In this document: piece by piece, positions 50,501 through 61,257 of the stretch
How positions within the stretch are numbered: position 1 is the stretch's first letter
Layout of the letters: every line of letters begins with the position of its first letter
NCBI GenBank assembly: GCA_963995505.1
Contig: OZ023182.1
Coordinates: 9,850,707-9,914,706, forward strand
Source: Hypericum androsaemum
Lineage: Eukaryota; Streptophyta; Magnoliopsida; Malpighiales; Hypericaceae
Direction: 5' to 3'
DNA length: 64,000 bases
Notes under the pieces: generated by a model
What the model was told of the DNA's origin: nothing
What the model saw: the letters and a program-made list of their open reading frames with translations, nothing else
Database searches by the model: none
Program-made: the position numbers and the translations under genes

Positions 50501-51021
50501 TCAGAGTTTAAAAGTAAAGCAGTTATATCAGAAAATTAGAAAATAAATACTTTAGACTGCCTAAAATTGGAGATAAGAGTAGGGTGGTAACGGTTGTGGA
50601 TTACCTGGGACCCACCGTGGCCGTCGTAGACGCCGAAGAAATGGAGCGGCGAGACCTCCCGGGAAGTCCTGGAACCGGCGGCCGTGCACCCTCCCACCTG
50701 ATCGCACGTGCGCGACATAAACCCCGGGACAACCGCAATGGCGTCCTCCATCTCCTTCCGCCGCCCTATCACCGACGTGGACCCCCACCTCGCCGCATTC
50801 CCTCCGAAGCACCTCCGCCTCGGCGCGGGAGCTCCGGCGTCCTCCACCACGGCGGCCGGGATCTCCCCGGAGCTCCCGCTCGCGGCGGAGAAGTAGCCAG
50901 ACGAGCTGGTCGCATAGAGGGAGGAGGAGGAAGAGGAGTCGTCCACTCCGGAGCTGTTGGAGGTCGCGTCCGAGTCGACTCGGCCGAGTTGGTTCGGTAG
51001 GCGATCGTCTGATGGTTCCAT
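47586..51021 (-). CDS. Clade-A protein phosphatase 2C (ABA co-receptor type), 382 aa, 5 exons
   Basis: Dephosphorylates SnRK2 kinases and is inhibited by ABA-bound PYR/PYL/RCAR receptors. Exons in transcript order: 50605-51021, 48514-48804, 48265-48370, 47703-48001, 47586-47621; total 1149 nt, 382 codons plus stop. Motifs: [21 protein letters not shown] (metal-binding Asp), [47 protein letters not shown]. The Trp in [18 protein letters not shown] matches the ABI1/HAB1 tryptophan lock that contacts the receptor gate. The short Ser-rich N-terminus and overall sequence point to the ABI1/HAB1 side of clade A. If the final intron is retained, exon 4 reads on to 47643 with 19 other residues. Intron 1 is 1.8 kb and holds no gene I recognise. 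Two ABREs lie upstream. Confidence 0.94.
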
Positions 51022-51107
51022 AGCGGCAGAAGAAAGGAAGATGGAGGGAGGGGGAGGAGTTATAAGAAACTGAAAAGGGTAAGAAGGGAAAAATGCATTA
51101 TTGGGGG

Positions 51108-51115
51108 ACACGTGT
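51108..51115. promoter_or_regulatory. ABRE/G-box ACACGTGT in the PP2C promoter
   Basis: A palindromic ACACGTGT lies 87 bp upstream of the PP2C ATG. ABF/AREB bZIP factors bind ACGTG cores; clade-A PP2C genes are typically ABA-induced in a feedback loop. Confidence 0.65.
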
Positions 51116-51166
51116 TCGAATGGAAGTCGACGCCCAGAGGTCTTCGTTTTTAGGCGGTTTGGACCG

Positions 51167-51175
51167 CCACGTGTC
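51167..51175. promoter_or_regulatory. Second ABRE (CCACGTGTC) in the PP2C promoter
   Basis: Lies 52 bp further upstream than the first ABRE. ABREs usually need a second copy or coupling element to give ABA induction, so the pair is meaningful. Confidence 0.65.
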
Positions 51176-51199
51176 AGTACTTTTCGCTTCCTCCGGGAA

Positions 51200-51590
51200 T
51201 CCGTACTGTAAACTCTGTCAGGTGTTTAGGATTATATAATATAATTTCGCTGCAGAAATTTAGGAGCTGATGTGGCGGCCGGTGATTACTTGGTCTGGTG
51301 CAGTTGAATTAATTTTCTCTTTGCCTAGATTCTTAAATAATTTTACCCTTAAAAAAAAAAATCTTAAAATTTTTTTTATTTTACGTGACCTCTGAATTTT
51401 CACTATTAAAAAAGAGATGAGAGAATGAAGATTAATTAATAAGCAAATAATATAATTTGTTTGATAAGTAAATTCTTCACTAATAAAAAAATATATGATA
51501 ATGCCTTGTGATTTAATCGACTGCCTCCATAGAATAACACAAATTATTTTCAGCGTGTTGGAGCACAAAATTAATGTCTCGGATTGATGA
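51200..51590. other. AT-rich spacer and edge of a repeat
   Basis: Spacer behind the PP2C promoter. From about 51503 (ttgtgatttaatcgactgcc) the sequence resembles the LTR family at 55677 and 63705, suggesting the next retrotransposon landed in or next to such an LTR. Confidence 0.4.
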
Positions 51591-51689
51591 CGATCTATCT
51601 CCAGATGTGCGGGAATTGGCTCAGGTTCGTCGGTACGTGGAGCCCGGGCGAGAGGCCCCCCTCGCTTACTGAGCGAGCCCGGGCGAGAG

Positions 51690-52240
51690 GCTCCGTCCAC
51701 GTAGGCGAGTCCGAGCGAGAGACTCTTCTCACTCACATAGGCGAGAGGCCGGTGGGAAGCATGAGTGAGGAGCCGAGTGAGAGGCCGTAGGCGAGAGGCT
51801 GAGCGAGAGGCCGAGTGGCAAGATTCCTAAGGCGAGAGGCCGAGTGGCGAGAGGCTGAGCGAGGAGCTGAGCGAGAGGCCGAGTGGCAAGAGGCCTAAGG
51901 CGAGAGGCCGAGTGGCGAGAGGCCTATGGTGAGAGGCCGAGCAAGAGGCCGAGTGGTGAGAGGCCGAGTGAGAGGCATACGGCAGAGGCCGAGTGGTGAG
52001 AGGCCGAGTGGTGAGAGGCCGAGTGGCGAGAGGCCGAGTGAGAGGCCTACGGTGAGAGGCCGAGTGGCGAAAGGCCGAGTGGCGAGAGGCCGAGTGAGAG
52101 GCTTACGGCGAGAGGCCGAGCGAGAAGCCTAAGGCTAGAAGCCGAGCGAGAAACCTAAGGCGGGAAGCCTAAGGCGAGAAGACGAGTGAGGAGACTAAGG
52201 CGAGAAGCCGAGCGAGAAACCGAAGGTGAGAAGCCAACTT
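51690..52240. repeat. GC-rich minisatellite in the left LTR (gagaggccgagtggc)
   Basis: About thirty imperfect 12-19 bp units of gcgagaggccgagtg(gc). The matching right-LTR array (54560-54870) is shorter, so copy number has changed since insertion. Confidence 0.9.
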
Positions 52241-52715
52241 GGACTCGAGCGGGAAGCTCATTTGACCTTCGTAGGCGAGAAGGCGATTCCGGGAATAGGT
52301 CTACTTTGGTTGAGGAGGCCGTTAGCTTGAGCCCATTTCGGGATTCACTTTGGGCCTGACGAGATGTCCGTCTTGGCCGATGACGGACTTGAGTCAAGAT
52401 TTTGAGTGGGAGATTCGAGAAGGTCAAGACGATCTATATTCTCCTAACTTGAGCCGAGATTCTCAATATTTGGCAAGACTTGGTAAGTTCCTCTTTAGGC
52501 CGCAATTGTTTGGTCGTCACATTTTGAAAGCTTCCTATTCGAGGACGGGATCTGCTCATTTAAGAAAGACGGCTTGTACTGAGCCGAGAAGATCCCGTCA
52601 TATTAGGAATAAATAACTTGAAGCGGATCTCTCAGGATTGAGACTTGGAGCAGAAAGTCTTGGAGGCGGTTTAGGATTTCCTATTCTGAAGGTGCGGAGG
52701 TTAGGTCAAGGTACT

Positions 52716-52723
52716 CTATATAA
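52716..52723 (+). promoter_or_regulatory. LTR TATA box (left LTR)
   Basis: tctatataagg, repeated in the right LTR at 55374-55383. It marks the U3/R promoter of the element; transcription would start about 30 bp downstream near gggcatcaacaac. Confidence 0.6.
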
Positions 52724-53059
52724 GGAGGGCTCGGGCGAGAGAACGGGCATCAACAACACAACACACAACTACTCTTCTATCTTTATTGCTTTTCCTTTTC
52801 TTAGCCGTAGCCTAGCGTAGCCCGTAGCATAGCTCTAGTTTTAGCCTTAACATAGTATAGACCGACCTTGGGACGACCACTCCGGTTCCGTCTCAGGTTC
52901 TTGTTCTCTTTTTCCCGCAATATATTTTTGGCACGCTCGGTGGGACTAAGGAGGGCGTCTGAGAAGGCGGTCTAACACCTTTGCCTAGTCAAGGGTATCA
53001 AGAAGTTTGTTCCTTCGGTTCTTTCTAAGGAGCCAACACCTTCCACCTCTCAACTAAAC

Positions 53060-53689
53060 GTGAGGAGGAACTCACCTACTGCGGCTTCCTCCAAAGAGCC
53101 GGCTGAGATCAACGTCATCTCGATGGAGTTCTATACACCCGTCATCCCGATGGAGACATATACCGCTTTCCGTGCTCGGAAGCTCTACGAAGAGCCTTTT
53201 GGGCACTATAAGGAGTCCTCACGGTTGGTCATCAATCAACACCAAGGGATGAGCGTATCCACCGGATCAGCTGTACCCATCCAACTGCCCTGTGGGCAAC
53301 CGTGGACCGATCATATACCTTTCACCGCAGCTCTGCCATCGTCGGGTGTGTTTGACTATGATCTAATGCCCAAAATTCCTATGTATCCCCCGTACCAAAC
53401 AACTCCTTATATGGGGACACATAGAGTGAACTACTCGGGACAGTACGAGACCGCAAGGACGGGGGCTAACAATGTCCAAGCGGGATCGAGCTGGTACCAA
53501 TCGGTCCTGACCCAAGACTGGTCATACCCATCTAGGGTCTCGACAGACCAAAACTCTTTCAAAAGGAGGGATGTTTGCACGAATCCTTTGTTCGACTCAA
53601 GGGTTTCCAATCCTACCTCGACCCTCCAAGTCATGGATCAAGCACAGATGGACCTAGACGAGGAGGACAACCGCCATCCCATCAATTGA
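53060..53689 (+). pseudogene. Gag-position frame of the LTR element (209 codons before first stop)
   Basis: Includes EINVISMEFYTPVIPMETY, PIQLPCGQPWTDHIPFTAAL and PPYQTTPYMGTHRVNYSGQY. It is Pro/Tyr-rich and has no zinc knuckle. It ends HPIN followed by TGA, but the same frame continues directly into the acidic repeat. Its place after the primer-binding site is where gag should be. I do not recognise it as a known gag family. Confidence 0.6.
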
Positions 53690-54530
53690 CAAGAAGAGCT
53701 CGATGAGGATGACGAGCTTGATAACGATGACGTCCTCGATAACGATGACGTCAACCAACAAGAAGAGCTCGATGAGGATGACGAGCTCGATGATGATGAC
53801 GTCAACCAACAAGAAGAGCTCGATGAGGATGACATCAACCTACAAGAAGAGCTTGATAAGGATGACGAGCTCGATGACGACGACGTCAACCAACAAGAAG
53901 AGCTCGATAAGGATGACGAGCTTGATGATGATGATGTCAACCAACAAGAAGAGCTCGATGAGGATGACGAGCTTGATGACGACGATGTCAACCAACAAGA
54001 AGAGCTTGTTGAGGATGACGAGCTCAATGAGGATGACTTCAATCGACAAGAAGATCTTGATGAGGATGATGAGCTCAATGATGATGACAACCGACAAGAA
54101 GAGCTCGATGAGGATGACGAGCTCGATGCCGACGATGTCAACCAACAAGAAGAGCTCGTTGAGGATGACGTCAATCGACAAGAAGATCTCGATGAGGATG
54201 ACGAGCTCAATGACGACGACATCAACTGACAAGAAGAGCTCGATGAGGATGATGAGCTCGATGACGATGATGTCAACCGAAAAGAAGAGCTTGATGAGGA
54301 TGACGAGGTCGATGAGGATGATGTCAGCCGACAAGAAGAGCTCGATGAGGATGATGAGCTCGATGAGGATGACGTCAACCGACAAGGAGATCTCGATGAG
54401 GACGATGTCAATCGACAAGGAGAGCTCGATGAGGACAATGTCAATCGACAAGAAGAGCTCGATGAGGATGATATTAATTAGGAAGAAGAGCTCGATGAGG
54501 ACGACGTCAACTGTCAGCTGACATTGGGGT
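53690..54530 (+). repeat. In-frame acidic repeat (QQEELDEDDELDDDDVN units)
   Basis: About 19 units of 30-60 bp, in the same frame as the preceding ORF, encode (Q/R)QEELDEDDELDDDDVN variants. Interrupting stops are few: TGA at 53687 and about 54229 (CGA changed to TGA in the VNRQ context) and TAG at about 54478. Antisense and frame-shifted readings give long Ser-rich or Met/Thr/Ser-rich frames that are only shadows. Confidence 0.85.
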
Positions 54531-54560
54531 CTACCCGATGACAAGGGATAGAAGGGCAAC

Positions 54561-55580
54561 CCGAGTGAGAGGCCGTAGGCGAGAGGCTGAGTGAGAGGCC
54601 GAGTGGCGAGAGGCCGAGTGAGAGGCCTATGGCAGAGGCCGAGTGGTGAGAGGCCGAGTGGCGAGAGGCCTACGTTGAGAGGCCGAGTGGCGAAAGGTCG
54701 AGCGAGTGGCCGAGTGGCGAGAGACCGAGCGAGAAGCTTACGGCGAGAGGTCGAGCGAGAAGCCTAAGGCGAGAAGTCGAGCGAGAAACCTAAGGCAGGA
54801 AGCCTAAGGCGAGAAGTCGAGCGAGAAACCTAAGGCGGAAAGCCTAAGGCGAGAAGACGAGCGAGGAGACTAAGGCGAGAAGCTGAAGGTGAGAAGCCAA
54901 CTTGGACCCGAGCGGGAAGCTCATTTGACCTTCGTAGGCGGGAAGGCAATTCCGGGAATAGGTCCACTTTGGTTGAGGAGGCCGTTAGCTTGAGCCCATT
55001 TTGGGATTCACTTTGGGCCTGACGAGATGTCCGTCTTGGCCGATGATGGACTTGAGTCAAGATTTTGCATGGGAGATTCGAGAAGGTCAAGACGATCTAT
55101 ATTCTCCTAACTTGAGCCGAGATTCTCAATATTTGGTAAGACTTGGTAAGTTCCTCTTTAGGCCGCAATTGCTTGGTCGTCACATTTTGAAAGCTTCCTA
55201 TTCGAGGACGGGATCATTTAAGGAAGACAACTTGTACTGAGCCGAGAAGATCCTGTCATATTAGGAACAAATAACTTGAAGCGGATCTCTCGGAATTGAG
55301 ACTTGGAGCAGAAAGTCTTGGAGGCGGTTTAAGATTTCCTATTCTGAAGGTGCGGAGCTTAGGTCAAGGTACTCTATATAAGGAGGGCTCGGGCGAGAGA
55401 ACGGACATCAACAACACAACACACAACAACTCTTCTATCTTTATTACTTTTCCTTTTCTTAGTCGTAGCTTAGCGTAGCCCGTAACATGGCTCTAGTTTT
55501 AGCCTTAGCATAGTATAGACTGACCTTGGGACGACCACTCCGGATCCGTCTCAGGTTCTTGTTCTCTTTTTCCCGCAACA
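54561..55580 (+). repeat. Right LTR of the acidic-repeat retrotransposon
   Basis: Matches 51773-52924: minisatellite, then ggaagctcatttgaccttcg, gatgtccgtcttggccgatg, TATA and the ccgcaaca end. About 93-95% similar by eye outside the minisatellite. Confidence 0.85.
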
Positions 55581-56150
55581 CAGCGGTAGAGGTCATGCTC
55601 TGATACTAATTTTTTGATTCAACTTAGCCCCCAAACTACAACGTATTGGTAGAGGTAATACTCTAATACCATTTGTAACGCCTCCGTGATTCAACCGATG
55701 ATCTCTACAGAGCAACACGAATCTTTTTCAACGTGTTTTGTCTCTACGGGTCATTCTCTGTTTTGTCTCCACTAATCGCGCTTAACTTTCAAGATGTGAG
55801 CGAAAAAATAGATACACTTTGTTGATATAGATAATACAAATCAAACTAGTGAAGTCTTTTTGAAAATATGATTAATGGGTATCATACATACAAATTAGAA
55901 ATCAAAATATACAAGGAGGACATAATATTAGATTAGGTATGTAATGTTATGTTATTCTTGCATATTTGATTATAGGAAAAGAACGAGGTCTTGATTATAG
56001 AAATTCTTTTAGATATTAGATCAATATAACCACTTTCACTATGGTACACGATGAATTTAATTAAAAAAATTCATCGTGTATTTAATAATAAGAGAAATAG
56101 AATAGAGGAAGAAGAAGGACGCGCGGGTTTAATTATTGTGCAACTATTTA
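55581..56150 (-). repeat. LTR fragments of a second retrotransposon family with PBS remnants
   Basis: On the reverse strand, tagtatcagagcatgacctc (about 55582-55607) and aatggtattagagtattacc (about 55650-55672) resemble tRNA-Met primer-binding sites. The second directly adjoins tgtaacgcctccgtgattca (from 55676), the start of an LTR. That LTR resembles 63705-63960 (ctccac.gag.aacacg, aagatgtg, ttgttgatatagata). No internal coding domain remains. Confidence 0.55.
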
Positions 56151-56152
56151 AA

Positions 56153-56875
56153 TAGGGATGGCAGAAATACCCATACTCTGAGGGTCGGACCCTACCTTTA
56201 CCCTACGGGCCTAGGGTATGTAGACTTTGACTGGGTCTAGGGTAGGGTATGAGTATGGGTCCATGTTTAGAGGTAGGGTCTAAGGTAGGATATGAATCCA
56301 TAGCTAGACAATGTGGGTCGGACCCTACCCTTACATTTTTACCATATTTTAGACTCTACCATAATTAGACTCTAGTTAGACCTTTATTAGACCGTATTGA
56401 TAATATATATAATATACTTTACGGTTAACTTTAACATATTTATTATGTTATTCCGCAACTAACTTAGAAGATGTCGTGAATGATGGATCACTAGAAGCTG
56501 ACATACTATATTTTTCTTTTGTTGAATTGTTTATGTACTTCAAACTCTAAAAGAAAAATCTTGGACTATTGAAATTAAATTACAAAATTTGATGTTTCAT
56601 CAATTTTCTATTGAATGTTGATGTGTAACGTAGTAGATGTCTTAAATTTATTTAAATTTTATATAAAAATTAAGTTTTGATTAAAATTATCAAAATGCAG
56701 AACGTTAAACGGTCGGACCCTGCAGACCCTGTAGACCCTGGGTCTCCAGGAGGGTAGGGTATGAATCTAACAATAAAAAATTTGTAGGGTCGAGGGTAGA
56801 GTATGAGTCCATCCAAAAAAACTAGGGTATGGATAAGGTCCTATCAATATCCTACCCTACCTATTGCCATCCCTA
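56153..56875. mobile_element. hAT-type non-autonomous element
   Basis: Ends are TAGGGATGGCAGAAAT and ATTGCCATCCCTA. The flanks tatttaaa (56145-56152) and cagttaaa (56876-56883) share five of eight bases, a decayed 8-bp duplication. Subterminal regions carry many gggta/gaccct motifs. Same terminal family as 14901 and 17854 but with a different interior. No transposase. Confidence 0.75.
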
Positions 56876-56879
56876 CAGT

Positions 56880-58555
56880 TAAAATGGAATGGCGTTTTTA
56901 ATCGTATTCTCTTGCTTGATCTTGGCCTATTTTAGTGTAATTTAATATTTTTAAAATTCTTACGACCGACAACAACAAGAAAGGACTTCCCGGTATCTCT
57001 CTCTAAATTCTAGAGAGACCGTGCCCTTCAGGATTTTTTTTTCTTTTCCTCATTTTCCTTCTTCTCCATTTGGACCACCGCCCGTTGCCCTCTACCCTTC
57101 CTCCACCCATCCAATCCCTCCCCCACCCACCACCACCTCTTCCACCCACCACCAAACCTGACATCTCTTCAATATTGAAGTCTTTCACAGTCTGTGTTGT
57201 TTGGAGTAAATCTCGCCTCCTCCAAGCAGATCCACCGTCTACAAGTCGCCCGACCGTCATTTTCAAAATTTTCTCCTTTATGTTGTAGTTTCTCCGTTTA
57301 AGTCATTTTCTAGATGGTGGTCTTGTTCTCAAATGCTTGAGACCCCATCTTTATCCGTTGCTTTTGTTGTGATCTGGTACTAAATTGCCCAGGATTCCAT
57401 CTTTTAGGTGGTCTCTTGGTCAGTTTTTTGCTTATGTCTATGTAGTCTTTTGCTTGGATAACTCTAGGTTTGATATGAGATCTATACGGATCTCAATACC
57501 TTTTCAGTAGTTTCATATGGATAAATTTGTCTCGGTTAGATTTGTCTGACCTTGACTTTCATTTGCTTATATCTCGTATGTATTTAAGTGCCCACGAGAT
57601 TGTCTCTATGATATAACCTTGTAGTGATTAGTTTTTTTTTGGTTGAAACCTTGTAGTTATTAGTTGACGCTTGTCTCGGTAGCTTTACGTTTTGGATGTT
57701 CGCTATTGTACCTTCTCGTCCGCCCTTCGTTCTCACCCATGCTACTTTGTTATTTCTGGATTAGTTTTCGTCTTTTATTTGATATCTTCATAATTTATCT
57801 ATGTATTTTTTTTTTCATTTTTGTAATCTGTTTATTTAATATAGATTTTTCACCTCTAACAAAGGTATTTTAAAACTTAAAATGTCTTGAGCAGTGACTC
57901 GTCAGGTGGGCCCAAAGAGAAAGTAGATTGGCATAATAATTTCGTTACGTGGCGAAAAATTGGAAGATGTGGGCCAAAGCTATTAGCTATTGCTCTTCTT
58001 TTTTCTTTTAGACGTGGGCCCCCTTGGTTATTACTTGTTTGGTTGAATTTAAATTTAAAAGTTTGTGCAACCGAGATAAATTGGCCAAGTATGTGAGAAT
58101 AATTACAATATCGCCGACCAGATTCTAATAGAATAAGCTCTACGTACGAAGGAGACGATTAACTGCCACATAGGTGATGGTATTATTTGCTTTTGGTGAT
58201 CACGACGACGTGGTTCCATCTATATTCAATCATTCGAGTAGATCCACTGGTTTAATTCCTAACGATAGTGAAAAATTAATTTGCAAATTTTTCTAATTTG
58301 CAAATTAATTTTTCAAGTATTCAAGTATTTTATTGACGTGATTTCGAAAGCTACAGAAAGATAAGACAAAGATTTGCAAATGTGTATTTCTGCATTATGT
58401 CCGAATTCGGCACGGAAAAGGATCAAAATTGGGATGCAAGTTTCTGAAATTTATGTATTTCTTTTTAAACCAGGGCTAATTTAGGTTTTCCTATATTGAA
58501 CACGACCTAGGATTTTCTTGTTTTGGGATGGGGCTAACTTTTTCTATATAATGAG
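56880..58555. other. Intergenic DNA, possible decayed repeats
   Basis: A Pro-rich frame at 57070-57288 looks like low-complexity sequence. 57300-57870 is T-rich and resembles a transposon or LINE 3' region but has no definable ends. A near-palindrome (attaatttgcaaatttttct then attagcaaattaatttttc type) lies about 58270-58310. No gene recognised. Confidence 0.35.
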
Positions 58556-58559
58556 AGTT

Positions 58560-59726
58560 TGAGCATAGGAGAAGGGATACCAACAGAAACAACACATCAA
58601 GTATTTAAATTAGAGCCTGGGATTGCAGGTTTTCTAAGGCGGTATGGGGATCCCTTCTCCCACGACCGCCATAGGGCTTCTACACTGAGACTGATCCCTG
58701 TCGTTGACTTTAGGCCAACATCTCCGACACTACTGCCCCCGCTGATGGCCCACCGTGGGCAACGACCTTCATTACTGTTTGGTGGTGGCTCTGGCGATGG
58801 CGTAACGAGTCTGCCTTCAGGCCTGGTTCTGCCTCGGGGCACCCCCCCTTTTTACCTCACAAGCACAGAAATTTGCTCATGTCCTGGCGGACCGGATTAC
58901 TCCACTTTCCCCCGTTGCGTGATCCTAGTATCCTGGCAGTGACCTGCGGATGGCTTCGTCAAGCTCAATACCGATGGAGCTTTGATGGGCAACCCGGGCC
59001 TTACTGGTGCTGGTGCTGGTGCTAGTGATATTATCCGCGATTCAGGTGGTATTTGGTTATGCGGGTTCGCCAAAGGCATTGGTAGTTGCACCTCCTTGGC
59101 TGCGGAGCTCTGGGCTCTAGTCCTCGGACTTGAGCTAACTTGGGAGAGAAGATTTTGGAGAGTCCAGGTGGAGGTAGATTCGTCTCTAGCCATCCTGCGC
59201 GTGGGACGGGATGCAGACCGGGCCCACCCTTTGGCGATGTTGATATCGAGGGCGTGCGAGTTGTTGGAGAGGGATTGGGTGATCGACGTTTGACATACTT
59301 GGCAGGAGGGCAACCGGCTGGCAGGCGCGCTCTCCAAACATGCTCTACCGACTTCCTTGAATTATTTTATTTTTGATGTCCCCTTAGCTTTCTGTTTTGA
59401 GATTTACATTGATGACTTGCGAGGTATTGGCCTTCCTCGATGTACGCATTTGACTAGGGGGGATCCTTCCCTGGGGACTATTTAGATGGTGATGGTGTAG
59501 GGCCAAGTTTTGCGACATACCAAATGCCAAGGGGGGATTTTCCTTCCTGAGGTACACTTTCTCCTCACGAGTTTCTCCCACTGGATTTTCTCGTAAGAGA
59601 GTTTTGATGAGGCCGGCGGTCGCAACCTCACAAGAGGCCGATAGGGGGCCCTGCACTAAGTAGGTTTGTTTTTGGCCATTATGTTTATATATAGGGGCGG
59701 TTTGCCCCTCCCATTCCACAAAAAAA
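58560..59726 (+). mobile_element. 5'-truncated L1-type LINE
   Basis: Matches the 3' quarter of the LINE at 20.1-24.8 kb: the zf-RVT end, RNase H (LNTDGALMGNPG, SLAAELWALVLGLELTW, VEVDSSLAI, all three acidic positions kept) and the 3' UTR (ggccaagttttgcgacatac, gatttttccttcctgaggtac-like, gcggtttgcccctcc), ending in cacaaaaaaa. 5' truncation is the usual result of incomplete target-primed reverse transcription. A frameshift lies just before the first RNase H Asp. Confidence 0.88.
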
Positions 59727-59729
59727 GTA

Positions 59730-60050
59730 TTTAAACAAGCTTCTCAACTCATATCTTTTTGTTATTCTCCTTTTCCCTTCCCCTTATATTCTCAATAAAC
59801 TTCCTCATCCTCCACCAATTATTTTCTTTCCTACCTATTCCGGTGTCTTACTTCTCTTCTCGCTTCCCCATATTCATCTCTTTCCCCTTTTCGTTCGATC
59901 GCTCTTGGGGCGACCACTTCGAACCCGAGGATCTTGGATATCATTACATGGATTGGATCGAGTATGGTGGAGCTACAAAAGGGAAGAAGGCCCACAAACG
60001 CATTGGATTGGATCGGGTTTTAGGCTCATTAGATAGATTGTTAGTGCAAT
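59730..60050. other. Repeat-derived spacer
   Basis: Pyrimidine-rich stretch followed by ttggggcgaccacttcgaac; this resembles 63050-63085 (ttcttgaggcgaccactccgaag), so it is probably a fragment of an LTR family. Confidence 0.4.
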
Positions 60051-60051
60051 T

Positions 60052-61257
60052 GGGGGTAAAAAATATCTATGGTCACTAAACTTTAAGAATTTTTTGCTCA
60101 TGGCCACTAAGCTATTTTTTTATTCTTTATGGTCACTAATCAATACTAAAATACTCAGGTATAATCACTCCAGTCATTTTTAGCCGGAATTCTTCCCGGA
60201 GGCAAAAGGGTCCCACCATTTTAACATAGTTTGTTCCTTTTTCACAAAGGAAAAAGGAACCGAATGGAAGGCGGAAAACAAGGGGGGGAAAGGAGAAGAG
60301 AACCCGAAGGTATTGAAGCCTAGGGGTACCGTACTCTCCGGTTCGCTCCTCCTGCCTCTTATTGTTGGTGAACATGGTTTTCTCTACTTGAAGCAAACTT
60401 GTATTACAAAGAAGCAAACATTTGCTACCACCACAGAGATACAAACAAGTGGGTTCGTTAAGTACCGGTAAAGCTTCCATTTTTTATGTGTGGTTCACAC
60501 AGAATCAAAAATTCCACGGCATCGCCTAGATCAAAAAGAAAAAAGTTCATAGAGGAGAAATTCGGTAGAAGGAAAATACCCAAACCTTTAAGGGTTCCTG
60601 GTCCTCGTGCTTTATGGGTTTTTCTTTGATGGGTCAGCCGTCGTCCGTGTCGTCGATCGGCTCCATCGGAGAAGGACTGGCGGCTGACAGAATTACGAAG
60701 GAAGGACCAGGAGATGTTGCGGGAGGCGATTGGTGAGCGTTCTGGCCGGGGAGAAGGGAGCAGCTAAGAATAAGTCGAGAGAGAATTCGGGCCACGTGTA
60801 ACTGGAAGAAGCAGGGACTGGAACCCGAGCACATCGGCCGAGCGGAACGCAGCGGACACGTTCCCAAAATCGCTGAGCCCCTCCACCACCAAGCAGACAG
60901 AGTAGCTCGTTGTCACCAACGCGGTGGAACCTGCCCAGCCTCTTCTCCCGCTCCTCGCCGAGGTCGCCCGGGCCAAACGACACTGCCCCGTTGACCGAGC
61001 ATCCGTACGGTCGCCTCCTCCTACCCCAGCCGGTTCCTGAGACAGTTGAAAGAAGAGAAAAAGGAACAAACTTTGTGTTAAAATGGTGGGACCCAGTATT
61101 AATTTTGCCTCGGGAAGAATTCCGGCTAAAAAACTGACCGGAGTGACAATACTTGAATATTTTAGTATTGATTAGTGATCATAAAGGGTAAAAAAATAGT
61201 TTCATGACCATAGACAAAAAATTCTTAAAATTTAGTGATCATGGATATTTTTTAGCC
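60052..61257. mobile_element. Pack-MULE with long TIRs and a captured gene fragment
   Basis: The left end GGGGTAAAAAATATCTATGG and the reverse complement of the right end GGCTAAAAAATATCCATGAT continue as inverted repeats for about 190 bp (both include the ccggaattcttcccg and tcccaccattttaac blocks). tgcaatt lies next to both ends, a partial target duplication. The GC-rich interior (60600-61030) carries a piece of a host methyltransferase gene. No transposase. Confidence 0.85.
60740..60985 (-). pseudogene. Captured SpoU methyltransferase fragment inside the MULE
   Basis: The reverse strand (60812-60907) reads SYSVCLVVEGLSDFGNVSAA followed by FRSADVLGFQSL. This is catalytic motif 1 of a plant SpoU/TrmH methyltransferase subfamily (VVEGLSDFGNVSAAFRSADALGF) distinct from the RlmB-like gene at 29.9 kb. 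Upstream, in a second frame, FGPGDLGEEREKRLGRFHRV continues the same captured region after a frameshift. The match ends abruptly at both sides. Confidence 0.72.

Larger units (their letters stand above)
51595..55580 (+). mobile_element. Non-autonomous LTR retrotransposon with acidic repeat ORF
   Basis: Direct LTRs end at about 52924 (left) and 55580 (right), both finishing ctctttttcccgcaa. They match from about 51773 and 54561 and share tactctatataaggagggct and a GC-rich minisatellite. Just inside the left LTR is ttttggcacgctcggtggga, the tggc...ggtggg type of plant primer-binding region. The interior (52.95-54.55 kb) has one gag-position frame and an acidic repeat but no polymerase domains, so the element depends on others for movement. 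The outer left boundary (51595-51770) is uncertain because the right LTR lacks an equivalent. Confidence 0.78.

Noticed and set aside
51022..51111. N-terminal extension of the PP2C (frame open to 51111)
   Set aside because: It would begin with GTG inside an ABRE in the promoter; ATG 51021 starts the expected protein.
53638..54559. Long Ser/Thr-rich open frames on both strands (268, 272 and 239 codons)
   Set aside because: They are shadows of the acidic gagctcgatgaggatgacga repeat; any in-phase repeat free of stops opens several frames.
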